From contig CAWCLK010000016.1 in assembly GCA_963796225.1 (NCBI GenBank), forward strand, positions 1 to 26,130: a stretch of DNA of 26,130 bases. The letters run 5' to 3'. Shown in pieces: positions 17,869 to 25,412 of the stretch. This stretch comes from CAWCLK01 sp963796225 (GTDB taxonomy: Bacteria > Actinomycetota > Nitriliruptoria > Nitriliruptorales > Nitriliruptoraceae). Position 1 is the first letter of the stretch. Every line of letters begins with the position of its first letter. The translations under genes were made by a program, and so were the position numbers. Under the pieces are notes generated by a model. That model saw only the letters and a list, made by a program, of their open reading frames with translations. It did no database searches and had not been told where the DNA came from.

Positions 17869-18515
17869 CCGACGCTGCGGGGCGCCGCTGGCGATGGGGG
17901 CTGCCTGCCGTCGTGTACGTCGGGATCCTCGGGATGTCGTCGTTGCCGGGATCGCGGCTCGAGCCGCTCGGGCTGGCGTCGTGGCTGGCCTACGTCGGGC
18001 ACGCCACCGAGTACGGGACGCTCGGGGCGGCGCTGGCGTGGGCGGCCGCCGGGACCGGGTGGGCCCGCGCGCTCGCGCGACGGTCGACGGTCGTGCTGGT
18101 CGGGCTGGCGTGCGGGGCGCTGGACGAGCTGTACCAGTCGACGGTGCCGGGGCGCACGCCGTCGCTGCTCGACCTGACCGTCGACGTGGTGGCCGTCACC
18201 CTCGCGGCGGCGCTGGTCAGGTGGTGGGTGCGCGCGTCGGGAGCGGGGCGGTGCGCGGCCAGCACCTCGTCCATGACGCCCGCAGGTCCTCGGCGGTCGT
18301 CAGCAGCCACAGCGCTGCCGGGGCGCCGCCCGACGGGAGCAGGAGGGGGCCAGTCCCAGGGGGCGACGTCCCCACGCGAGCAAAGGCCCCGCCCGGTCGC
18401 GGGGACCGGACGGGGCGCTTCGTGGCTCCAGCGGTGGGGCAACCGCCGGGCGGTCGCGAAGGGACGAACGCGACCGGCCATCTCGGATCGATGGACCTTC
18501 GATGACGTGAAGTGA
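17865..18515 (+). CDS. VanZ family membrane protein (C-terminal tail doubtful)
   Basis: This small membrane protein of the VanZ family has several hydrophobic segments and the family signature GALDELYQSTVPGRTPSLLD around residues 84-103. VanZ of enterococci gives modest teicoplanin resistance, but the role of most relatives is unknown. GTG 17865 overlaps the ERCC4 stop. Real similarity ends near residue 128 (WWVRAS, about 18240), in line with the usual 120-140 residues. The remaining ~90 residues are Ser/Arg/Gly-rich and run across a strong hairpin at 18386-18416, so I think a frameshift near 18240-18270 hides the true stop. A TGA in another frame lies near 18276. Confidence 0.8.
   Translation: MTDAAGRRWRWGLPAVVYVGILGMSSLPGSRLEPLGLASWLAYVGHATEYGTLGAALAWAAAGTGWARALARRSTVVLVGLACGALDELYQSTVPGRTPSLLDLTVDVVAVTLAAALVRWWVRASGAGRCAASTSSMTPAGPRRSSAATALPGRRPTGAGGGQSQGATSPREQRPRPVAGTGRGASWLQRWGNRRAVAKGRTRPAISDRWTFDDVK
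18386..18416. terminator. Bidirectional hairpin inside the apparent VanZ tail
   Basis: A 13-base stem with one mismatch (18386-18398 with 18404-18416) and five-base loop is preceded by AAAG. On the minus strand this gives a short T run after the stem. It lies between convergent gene ends and implies that VanZ really stops upstream of here. Confidence 0.5.
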
Positions 18516-18669
18516 CTCTACGAGTGCGTCGTACCACGCACGTACCGTTGCCCGGAACGAGCGTGGGATGGGCGCGGGATGGGCGCGCGGGAGGGCCAGC
18601 CGGGCCCGGCCGCCCCCACCCGTCCGGGGGGTGCGGGGCCACCCGACGGGGCGGGGTCCGCAGTCTCGC
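18516..18669. other. Intergenic, with an 11-bp tandem repeat
   Basis: GGGATGGGCGC occurs twice in direct tandem, at 18565-18575 and 18576-18586. The rest is GC-rich with weak CACCC/GGGTG hairpin potential near 18618-18635. It lies between the convergent VanZ and flavodoxin genes, and no gene is seen. Confidence 0.4.
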
Positions 18670-19179
18670 CTACGGGGTCATCTCGGGCACGGGGCGGCGC
18701 AGGGCGTCACCGATCGAGGTCGCCCAGGCGATCACGGCCTCCCAGTCGCGGAAGTCGCCGTACGGCGCGTGGACGGCGCGGACGACCGCCCGCTCCGGCA
18801 GGCTGAGGTCGCGGCGGTCGAGCGCGCCGGCGAACACCTCGTGGTCGCGGGGCGCGAGGCGGTCGACGATCGCCTCGATCGCCGGGCCCGTGCCGTCGGG
18901 CGTGGGCGGGTCACCGAGCGGTCCGCTGGTGAACACCCACACCGGGAGGCGGCGCAGGTCGTCCTCGAGCCGGTCGACCAGCTTCGCGGCGTCGGCGACC
19001 CAGCGCCCCGCGTACACCGCACTGCCCAGCACCACCGCGTCGACGCCGTCGAGGTCGTGGACGTCCGCGGGCGCCCGGCGATCCACCTCCAGGCCCATCT
19101 GCTCGAACACCTCGACGATCGCGTCGCCGATCATCGCCGTCGCCCCGTGCTTCGAGGCCACCGTCACCAGCACCGTCAT
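18670..19179 (-). CDS. Flavodoxin-domain protein
   Basis: This 169-residue FMN-binding protein is of the flavodoxin fold, closest in style to the HemG-like (menaquinone-dependent protoporphyrinogen oxidase) group. The phosphate-binding loop is VASKHGAT at residues 7-14. Further typical segments are VVLGSAVYAGRW and VWVFTSGPLG. It is probably a cytosolic electron carrier or small oxidoreductase; the substrate is not evident. ATG 19179 is supported by GGAAGG seven bases upstream. A perfect 12-base palindrome, CTCCGGCCGGAG, lies at 19205-19216 upstream of the start. The gene lies 112 bases downstream of the SARP-type regulator on the same strand, so co-transcription or direct regulation is likely but not shown. 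Confidence 0.86.
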   Translation of the reverse strand: MTVLVTVASKHGATAMIGDAIVEVFEQMGLEVDRRAPADVHDLDGVDAVVLGSAVYAGRWVADAAKLVDRLEDDLRRLPVWVFTSGPLGDPPTPDGTGPAIEAIVDRLAPRDHEVFAGALDRRDLSLPERAVVRAVHAPYGDFRDWEAVIAWATSIGDALRRPVPEMTP

Positions 19180-19204
19180 CGCACTGCCTTCCGCGGTGCG
19201 TCGC

Positions 19205-19216
19205 CTCCGGCCGGAG
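19205..19216. promoter_or_regulatory. 12-bp palindrome upstream of flavodoxin gene
   Basis: CTCCGGCCGGAG is perfectly self-complementary and lies 26 bases before ATG 19179. It could be an operator, but in DNA this GC-rich such a palindrome can occur by chance. Confidence 0.2.
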
Positions 19217-19291
19217 ATGCACCGCCGACGCGAGCGTGCGCCGCGGACCCGGCGCCCGGCAGGGGCGCCCGGCCCCGCCCCGCCGGGTCCT

Positions 19292-20098
19292 TCAGCGGCG
19301 GCGGGTGCCGATCCGGGGGCCGGCGTCGGGCAGGGAGATCTCGGCGGGGCGACGCAGCTCGGCCTGCAGGTCCTGCAGCTCGGGGGTGGGTGGCACGTCG
19401 AGGTCCTCGAGCATGTGGCGGGCCGCGTCGAGGAGGGTGGCCGCGAGTCCCCGGCGTCCGTCGGCCACCAGCAGCGTGGCGGCACGCAGGTAGCGGTCCT
19501 CGTCGTAGGGCTCGAGGTCGATGGCCTCGAGCAGCAGCCGGGCGGCCTCGCGGCCGTCGCCCGATGCCGCGACGTGGTCGGCCAGGCGGTCCAGCAGTGC
19601 GAGCACGCGGCGGTGATGGCGCGCCCGGCCGTCCGCAGCCCAGGTGGCATAGCGGTCCTCGGGCAACAGCTCGTGCCGGGCCCGGGCGAGCACCAGCCGG
19701 GCCTGCCGGGCCGCCCCGGGGTGGCCGTCACGCAGCGCGGCGATGGCCCGTTCGGCGTCGTCGGCGAAGGCGTGCAGGTCGACCCGGACGTCGCGAGCCA
19801 GCAGCACGCAGTCCTCGCGCCGCTCGACCACCTCACCGGCGGCGTCGCGCAGCCGGGACAGGACGTTGCGCAGCCGGCGACGTCCGTGCAACGCCGTGCC
19901 CGACGGCCACAGGGCGTCGGCGAGGTCGTCGACGTGGACCGGGTTGCCCCGCGACGCGACCAGCCGGAGCAGCTGGCCCGCCAGCCCGGCGGGGGTGACC
20001 TCGCGCCCGTCGCGGACCACCCGGAACGCCCCGAGGAGGTGGATCTCGACGCCGGCCGGGGCGGAGGACCGCTCGGCGTCGTCCGCGTCGTGGTCCAT
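19292..20098 (-). CDS. SARP/BTAD-type transcriptional regulator
   Basis: The 268-residue protein has an N-terminal OmpR-like winged helix (VEIHLLGAFRVVRDGREV, through HVDDLADALWPSG and the recognition-helix region RRRLRNVLSRLRDA, residues 17-105). A bacterial transcriptional activation (helical repeat) domain follows, from about 110 to 250, with YDEDRYLRAATLLVADGR. This matches the AfsR/DnrI/RedD (SARP) family that activates pathway genes by binding direct repeats near -35. No ATPase or sensor domain is attached, so it is a minimal SARP. The ATG at 20098 follows a purine-rich GGGGTGGGGCGG; an ATG at 20113 is an alternative. A -10-like TAATGT on the minus strand (20163-20158) lies about 60 bases upstream. 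Its target is unknown; the flavodoxin gene just downstream is the obvious candidate. Confidence 0.88.
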   Translation of the reverse strand: MDHDADDAERSSAPAGVEIHLLGAFRVVRDGREVTPAGLAGQLLRLVASRGNPVHVDDLADALWPSGTALHGRRRLRNVLSRLRDAAGEVVERREDCVLLARDVRVDLHAFADDAERAIAALRDGHPGAARQARLVLARARHELLPEDRYATWAADGRARHHRRVLALLDRLADHVAASGDGREAARLLLEAIDLEPYDEDRYLRAATLLVADGRRGLAATLLDAARHMLEDLDVPPTPELQDLQAELRRPAEISLPDAGPRIGTRRR

Positions 20099-20299
20099 CC
20101 GCCCCACCCCCATCGGCGTCGTTCGGGGCCCGCCCCCCGCACGGGCCCGACGTCCGGACATTACGAGACCGAGGGGCCCAACCGGGAGTCGTCGCAGGAT
20201 CACCCGGCGAAGTGGGGACGGTGGTCCCGGACGGTGGCGGGGCGCCGGTCCCTCCGCGGCCCCACGGCCGGTCGACCCTGCTTGGCACGGGCCACGGGT

Positions 20300-20312
20300 C
20301 TACGCTCCGGCC
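20300..20312 (+). promoter_or_regulatory. Candidate -10 box (TACGCT) for the ubiA-dprE1-dprE2 operon
   Basis: The plus strand reads CTACGCTCCGGCC, about 54 bases upstream of the ubiA start, with TACGCT as TANNNT. TTGGCA occurs at 20282-20287, but the 13-base spacing is too short for an ordinary -35. The element nearly repeats the one at 7242-7254. Confidence 0.35.
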
Positions 20313-20365
20313 GGGGCGGCGGGTCGACAGCGACCCGTCTCTTCGACCACAGGCGTGGGAACGAC

Positions 20366-21295
20366 GTGCAGATGCCGACGGCCGACCCGACGACCCCGGT
20401 GGACGGGGGACGGTCCCTCGTGGTCGGGCTGGTGCGGGCCCTGCGCCCCCAGCAGTGGGTGAAGAACCTGCTGGTGTTCGCCGCCCCGCTGGCGGCTGGG
20501 CTGGGCGGCAACTACGCGGTGATGAAGCGCACCGTCGTGGCGCTGGTCGTGTTCGTCGCGGCCTCGTCGGCGGTCTACCTCGTCAACGACCTGCGGGACG
20601 TCGCCGACGACCGCGCCCACCCGCGCAAACGGCACCGTCCGATCGCGTCGGGCCAGGTGCCCGTCGGTGTGGCCGCGGCCGCCGCGGTCGGGGCGGCGGC
20701 GGTGGCGGTGGGGCTGTCCGCCTACGCCGGGGCGTGGTCGCTGCTGGCCGTGGTGGGCGTGTACGTGGTGCTCAACCTCGGGTACTCGTTCGGGCTCAAG
20801 CACGTCGGCCTGCTCGAGCTGTTCATCCTGGGGTCCGGGTTCGTGCTGCGGACGCTGGCCGGCGCGGTGGCCAGCACCGTGCCGCTGTCGTCGTGGTTCC
20901 TCATCGTGGTGTCGGCCGGGGCGCTGCACGTCGCGGTGTCCAAGCGCCTCGGCGAGCTGCTGCGCACGCAGGAGACCGGCGCCGAGGGACGGGCCGTGCT
21001 CGTCCACTACTCCGAACCGATGCTGCGCGAGATCCGCACCGTGGCCATCGGGGTCGCGCTCACCGCCTACCTGCTGTGGGCGTTCGAGCAGGCCGCCGGG
21101 GCGATGGCGCCGGTGGTCTACGAGCTCTCGGCCGTGCCGTTCGCGCTGGCGCTGTTCCGCTTCTCGGCGGCGGCGCAGCTCGACGCCGACGCCGAGACGC
21201 CCGAGGAGATCATCCTCGGCGACTGGCAGCTGCTGGTCTACGGGGCGGTGTGGGCGGGGCTGTTCGGGCTCGGCCTGCTGCTGGGGAGCCAGTGA
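20366..21295 (+). CDS. ubiA: Decaprenyl-phosphate phosphoribosyltransferase (UbiA family)
   Basis: This polytopic membrane enzyme moves phosphoribose from PRPP to polyprenyl phosphate, the first committed step toward polyprenyl-phosphoryl-arabinose. The 309-residue product carries the aspartate-rich motif NDLRDVADDRAHPRKRHRP at residues 74-92, which is the DPPR-synthase version of the UbiA NDxxDxxxD site, and HVAVSKRLGEL further on, with about nine hydrophobic segments. GTG 20366 is chosen, with GGGA five bases upstream; ATG 20372 is close by. The gene is followed by dprE1 (GTGA overlap) and dprE2 (ATGA overlap), giving the complete phosphoribose-to-arabinose pathway apart from the phosphatase step. 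The frame is intact. Confidence 0.92.
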   Translation: MQMPTADPTTPVDGGRSLVVGLVRALRPQQWVKNLLVFAAPLAAGLGGNYAVMKRTVVALVVFVAASSAVYLVNDLRDVADDRAHPRKRHRPIASGQVPVGVAAAAAVGAAAVAVGLSAYAGAWSLLAVVGVYVVLNLGYSFGLKHVGLLELFILGSGFVLRTLAGAVASTVPLSSWFLIVVSAGALHVAVSKRLGELLRTQETGAEGRAVLVHYSEPMLREIRTVAIGVALTAYLLWAFEQAAGAMAPVVYELSAVPFALALFRFSAAAQLDADAETPEEIILGDWQLLVYGAVWAGLFGLGLLLGSQ

Positions 21296-22684
21296 CGGTG
21301 GGCTCGACGGCTGCGCGAGGACAGCGACGTGTGCTCACCGGCTGGGGGCGCACGGCCCCGTCGGGCGCCGACGTGGTCGCGCCGGTCGGGGTGGACGAGG
21401 TCGGGGCGCTGATGGGTGGCCCGGACGCGTCGCGGGGCGTGCTGGCCCGGGGGCTGGGGCGGTCGTACGGCGACGCGGCCCAGAACGCCGGCGGCCGGGT
21501 GCTGGACATGACCACGCTGACCGGGATCACCGCGTTCGACGCCGAGGCGGGGGTGGTGACCGCGGACGCGGGGCTGTCGCTCGACGCGCTGATGCGGCTG
21601 GTGGTGCCCACCGGGCTGGTTCCCGCCGGTGTCGCCGGGGACGCGGTTGGTGACGCTGGGCGGGGCGCTGGCCGCCGACGTGCACGGCAAGAACCACCAC
21701 GTCGACGGGTCCTTCGCCGACGGGGTGCTCGGATTCGAGCTGGTCACCCCCGACGGGCAGGTCCGCGAGGTCACCCCGGACGGCGACCCGGAGGTGTTCT
21801 GGGCCACCGCCGGCGGGATGGGGCTGACCGGGGTGGTGCGGCGCATGACGCTGCGGCTGCGGCCGATCACGACCTCGCGGATGGTGGTCGACACCGAACG
21901 GACCGCCGACCTCGACGACCTGCTGGCCCGGATGACCGCCCGCGACGACGACTACCGCTACTCGGTGGCGTGGATCGACCTGGTGTCGCGGCGCCACCGC
22001 GGCCGGTCGGTGCTGACCCGGGGCGAGCACGCCGAGGTCGGGGCGCTGTCGCCGCTGGCCCGGCGCGAGCCGCTGGCCTACGACCCGACCCCGCTGGCCA
22101 GCGTGCCGCCGGTCGTGCCGCCCGGCCTGCTCAACATCGCCACCGTGGCCACGTTCAACGAGGCCTGGTACCGCCGCCACCCGGTCCACCGGACCGGCGA
22201 GGTGCAGTCGATCCCGGCGTTCTTCCACCCCCTCGACGGCGTGCACCACTGGAACCGGGTCTACGGGCCACGCGGGTTCCTGCAGTACCAGTTCGTGGTG
22301 CCGTTCGGCGCCGAGGAGACGTTGCGGTCGATCGTGCACGCCATCGCCGACGCGCGCGTGCCGAGCTTCCTCGCCGTGCTCAAGCGGTTCGGCCCGGGCA
22401 ACGGCGGGCACCTGTCGTTCCCGATGCGGGGCTGGACGCTGGCGCTGGACATCCCCGCGGGGGTGGACGGGCTCGAGCCGCTGCTGGCCGGGTTCGACGA
22501 ACAGGTCGCCGGCGAGGGCGGCCGGGTCTACCTGGCCAAGGACTCGCGCCTGGCCGCCGCGATGCTGCCCACCATGTACCCGCGGCTGGACGAGTGGCGC
22601 GCGATCCGCGACCGGCTCGACCCCCACGGGGCGCTGACCAGCGACATGGACCGCCGACTGAACCTGACGGGACACCGACGATGA
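21292..22684 (+). CDS. dprE1: Decaprenylphosphoryl-beta-D-ribose 2'-oxidase DprE1 (frameshifted)
   Basis: DprE1 is an FAD enzyme (VAO fold) that oxidises the 2' hydroxyl of polyprenyl-phosphoryl-ribose to a keto group. Visible signatures are ARGLGRSYGDAAQNAGG, then VSPGTRLVTLGGALAADVHGKNHH with the FAD-contact histidine, and near the end YLAKDSRL with the active-site lysine and DMDRRLNL. A surplus G near 21625 splits the frame; repair gives about 463 residues against 461 in M. tuberculosis. GTG 21292 overlaps the ubiA TGA. The residue equal to Cys387, target of benzothiazinone drugs, is alanine (GWTLALD, codon 22442-22444). Because the genes on both sides are intact and the active-site residues are kept, I regard the break as a sequence error rather than a pseudogene. 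Confidence 0.92.
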
Positions 22685-23442
22685 TCGACGCCGTTGGCCA
22701 CCTCGACCGCGTGCTCGTGCTGGGCGGCGACTCCGACATCGGGGTCGCCATCGCCCGCCGGCTGGTGACGGAACGGGGCGCCTCCCACGTCGTGCTGGCG
22801 GGGCGGTCCACCGACCGCATGCAGGCGCGGCGGGGCGAGCTGGAGGAGCTCGGGGCGCGGGTGGACGTGACCGCCTTCGACGCCCGCGCGTTCGACACCC
22901 ACGCCGGGTTCGTGGACCGGGTGGCCGCCGCGCACGGCGACCTCGACGTGGTGGTGCTGGCGTTCGGGGTGCTCGGCGACCAGGCCCGGTCCGAGCAGGA
23001 CCCCGCCCACGTCGTCGACGTGTTCGAGGTGAACACCGTCGGGGCGGCGTCGGTGGCCGCGGCCGTGGCGCAGCGGCTGCGGGCCCAGGGCCACGGCGTG
23101 CTGGTGGTGCTCAGCTCGGTCGCCGCGGTGCAGGCCCGGCGGGCGAACTTCACCTACGGGGCGTCCAAGGCGGGGCTGGACGCCTTCGCCCTCGGCCTCG
23201 GCGACGCGCTGGCGGGGACGGGCGCGTCGGTGCTGGTGGTGCGGCCCGGCTTCGTGCACTCGAAGATGACCGAGGGGATGGAGGCCGCCCCGTTCTCCAC
23301 CACCCCCGAGGCGGTCGCCGAGGCCACGGTCGACGCCCTCGGCGGGGCGAAGAACGTGATCAGCGTGCCCGGGGCGGTGCGGGGCGTGGGGTGGGTGCTG
23401 CGGGCGCTGCCGCGGGCGGTGCTGCGCAGGCTTCCCGCGTAA
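22681..23442 (+). CDS. dprE2: Decaprenylphosphoryl-2-keto-ribose reductase DprE2
   Basis: This short-chain dehydrogenase reduces the keto intermediate made by DprE1 with NAD(P)H, giving polyprenyl-phosphoryl-arabinose, the donor for cell-wall arabinan. The 253-residue frame is intact. The cofactor loop is VLVLGGDSDIGVAIARRL near residues 11-28. The catalytic triad is seen as the Ser of VVLSSVAAVQ and the Tyr and Lys of YGASKAG. ATG 22681 overlaps the dprE1 stop (ATGA), so expression is coupled. The family normally forms a complex with DprE1. The C terminus ends in a basic, hydrophobic stretch (LRALPRAVLRRLPA), as is usual for DprE2. Confidence 0.92.
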   Translation: MIDAVGHLDRVLVLGGDSDIGVAIARRLVTERGASHVVLAGRSTDRMQARRGELEELGARVDVTAFDARAFDTHAGFVDRVAAAHGDLDVVVLAFGVLGDQARSEQDPAHVVDVFEVNTVGAASVAAAVAQRLRAQGHGVLVVLSSVAAVQARRANFTYGASKAGLDAFALGLGDALAGTGASVLVVRPGFVHSKMTEGMEAAPFSTTPEAVAEATVDALGGAKNVISVPGAVRGVGWVLRALPRAVLRRLPA

Positions 23443-23481
23443 GGCGACGAGATCGTTCGCAAGGCCTTTCGTGACCCCGGG

Positions 23482-23497
23482 TCCCCGCCGACGGGGA
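23482..23497 (+). other. Small hairpin upstream of the TasA-like gene
   Basis: A perfect six-base stem (23482-23487 with 23492-23497) and four-base loop lie 39 bases after the dprE2 stop and 27 before the next start. It may be a weak terminator for the dpr operon or a leader hairpin. Confidence 0.3.
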
Positions 23498-23523
23498 GGG
23501 TGCCACCGAGCCTTGGAGCCAGC

Positions 23524-24190
23524 GTGCGCCCGTCCCCGTCCTCCGCCGTCGAGACCGGACCCCGGCGCCGCCGGGTGGTCTGGGCCGTCCTGACGCTCGC
23601 ACTCTCCCTCGCCGCCCTCGGGGTGTCCGCCACGGGCGCGATCTTCACCGAGACCGACGATCACGCCGCGAACACCTTCGCGACCGGGTCCGTCGACTTC
23701 ACCCAGGACGACGGCACCGCCCCGGAGACCGTGACCTTCGCCGCCAGCAACATGGCGCCCGGGGACACGGCCACCGACACCGTCAACGTGGCCAACACCG
23801 GATCGCTCGCGCTGCGCTACGCCATGACGAGCACGACGCTCGCCGACGACCTCGCAGCACAGCTCACGATGTGGGTCTGGGACGAGGCCGACGAGAACGA
23901 CCTCCTCATCGCAGGGATCGGCGTCGAGAACACCACCTGCGACGCGACGCCGGGCGCCAACGTCTCGTCCTACGTCTACACCCGGGGGGTGCTGGGCTCG
24001 ACCGGCGGGACGAACGTCATCGGCGACATCGCTCAGGGTGCTGACACGGGTGACCGCGAGCTGCGCCGGTGCGAGCGAGGTCCTGTGCTTCCACGTCGAG
24101 CTGCCCTCCAACACCGACAACACCTTCGAGGGGAAGACGGCGACCGCCACGTTCAGCTTCCAGGCCGAGCAGGTCGCGAACAACGCCTGA
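23524..24190 (+). CDS. TasA/camelysin-like exported protein, SipW-type signal peptide (frameshifted)
   Basis: This protein resembles the TasA/CalY family of SipW-processed surface proteins, some of which form biofilm fibres. GTG 23524 follows GGAG. The N terminus has RRRR then a hydrophobic helix ending in SATGAIFTET, followed by AANTFATGSVDF, the hallmark of the SipW-dependent signal class. Mature-domain features are NMAPGDTATDTVNVANTGSL and a late ATATFSFQAEQVANNA terminus. The frame breaks near 24064: removing one base joins TGDREL to AGASEVLCFHVELP and the TGA at 24188-24190, giving about 221 residues. The gene directly downstream is the matching signal peptidase, strongly supporting the assignment. 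Fibre formation is not provable from sequence. Confidence 0.85.
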
Positions 24191-24246
24191 CGTCGCCCCG
24201 GCGCGGTGACCCGGACCCCGCCCGCGCCGGCCGACGACCCCACGTG

Positions 24247-25116
24247 ATGGTCCGTCACCGCACCCGAAGATCACGCCCCCCGACGTCGGAGGGCGTGCTC
24301 TTCGTGGCGGGGCGGCGCCCCGCGCCGGTCGTCCCGTCGCCACCGTCCCCGGGCCCCGCGGCCGTCCCCGTGGCTGGCGAGACACCCACGCCCCGCCGGC
24401 CACGCGGCCGGCTTCGTGCGCTCCTCGGGTGGATGGGGTTGGTCGTCGCGGTGCCGGTGGTCGTCGGGATGATCGCCCTGGCGGCACTGCCGTCCTTCGA
24501 CATGCGCCTGCTCGTGGTACTGAGCGGCAGCATGGAGCCGACGATCGACACCGGCGATGCCGTCGTGGTGCGCACCGCCGACCCGGCGACGGTCGGCATC
24601 GGCGACGTCATCACCTTCCACGGCTACGGCGCCGAACGGCTGACCACGCACCGGGTGATCGACGTCCGGGACGTCGACGGGAACCGCCACTTCCGGACCC
24701 AGGGCGACGCGAACGAGACGCCCGACCCGAACCTCGCGCCCGCCGGTGGGGTGGTCGGGCGTGTGGTGCTGCGACTGCCCCGCTTCGGGTGGGTGGCGCT
24801 GCAGCTGCAGCGGCCCCAGGTGCGCCTCGTGGCCCTGGCGCTGCCAGCACTGCTCGTGGCGATCGGGGCGGTCCGGGACCTGTGGGGGGCGTTGCGGTCC
24901 TCGCCCAGCGCCGGGGTGCGCCCCGCGGCGACGCCCCGCCGGGGCCCGGCCGCCGGCGTTCGACGTCGCCGGCGAGCCTGGCCGTGGCGGCTGGCCTCGC
25001 CGCGCTCGGCGTGGGGGTGCTCGGGGCGGCGACGAGCCTGGCCACCTACGTCGACCTCGACGAGGCGGGCGGCAACACGTTCTCGACGATGGCCGTGTCA
25101 CCGCCCACGGGCGTGA
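24247..25116 (+). CDS. Signal peptidase I, archaeal/ER (SipW-like) type
   Basis: This membrane serine protease cleaves signal peptides of a restricted substrate set. The Ser nucleophile is in VLSGSMEPTI (residue 95) and the general base is His in LTTHRVIDV (residue 135), the Ser-His dyad of the S26B/SipW class rather than the Ser-Lys pair of housekeeping LepB. FRTQGDANETPDP is the usual third box. There is a Pro-rich cytoplasmic leader (1-55), a helix at 58-82 and a second helix near 191-210. The start is ATG 24247 or GTG 24244; no clear Shine-Dalgarno is seen. After about 24958 the frame is arginine-rich and overlaps the next gene's signal peptide in another phase, so the true protein probably ends near 24900-24950. 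Confidence 0.87.
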   Translation: MVRHRTRRSRPPTSEGVLFVAGRRPAPVVPSPPSPGPAAVPVAGETPTPRRPRGRLRALLGWMGLVVAVPVVVGMIALAALPSFDMRLLVVLSGSMEPTIDTGDAVVVRTADPATVGIGDVITFHGYGAERLTTHRVIDVRDVDGNRHFRTQGDANETPDPNLAPAGGVVGRVVLRLPRFGWVALQLQRPQVRLVALALPALLVAIGAVRDLWGALRSSPSAGVRPAATPRRGPAAGVRRRRRAWPWRLASPRSAWGCSGRRRAWPPTSTSTRRAATRSRRWPCHRPRA

Positions 25117-25402
25117 GCGCGACGATGGACTGGGCCTGCTCACCCTCGGCAAGGGCGTGATCGTGAGCTGGGACGCCGTCACCGGTGCCGACGGCTACGA
25201 CGTGCTGCGCTCCACCACGTCGGGCGGTCCGTACGTGAGCGTCCTCGGCGGGCCCACGACCGCGACCAGCGTCAAGGACACCTCCGTGGCCAACGGCACG
25301 ACCTACCACTACGTGGTGCGCACCGTCGCGGGGAGCTGGTCCTCGGCGGACTCGGCCCAGACCTCGGTCACGACCCCGGGCGCGCTGGGGTGCCTGCTGT
25401 GA
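24916..25402 (+). CDS. Exported fibronectin type III-like protein, likely SipW substrate (frameshifted)
   Basis: Reading across two breaks (a missing base near 24958-24960 and another near 25131-25133) gives one small exported protein. It has a basic N terminus, a hydrophobic helix LAVAAGLAALGVGVLGAAT and then DEAGGNTFSTMAVSPPTGV, again of the SipW-substrate type. A fibronectin-III-like domain follows, with IVSWDAVTGADGYDVLRST and YHYVVRTVAGSWSS. The stop is TGA 25400-25402 after a C-terminal GCLL. GTG 24916 is only a possible start, and no stop separates it from the signal peptidase frame. The position directly after the peptidase suggests a three-gene export cassette with the TasA-like gene. 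Confidence 0.65.
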
Positions 25403-25412
25403 CGGAGCGGGG

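Noticed and set aside
18565..18586. CRISPR-like or satellite repeat
   Set aside because: Only two tandem 11-base copies with no spacers.
118..25402. Programmed ribosomal frameshifting as the cause of the split genes
   Set aside because: The sites share no slippery heptamer or downstream structure and affect unrelated genes in both directions.
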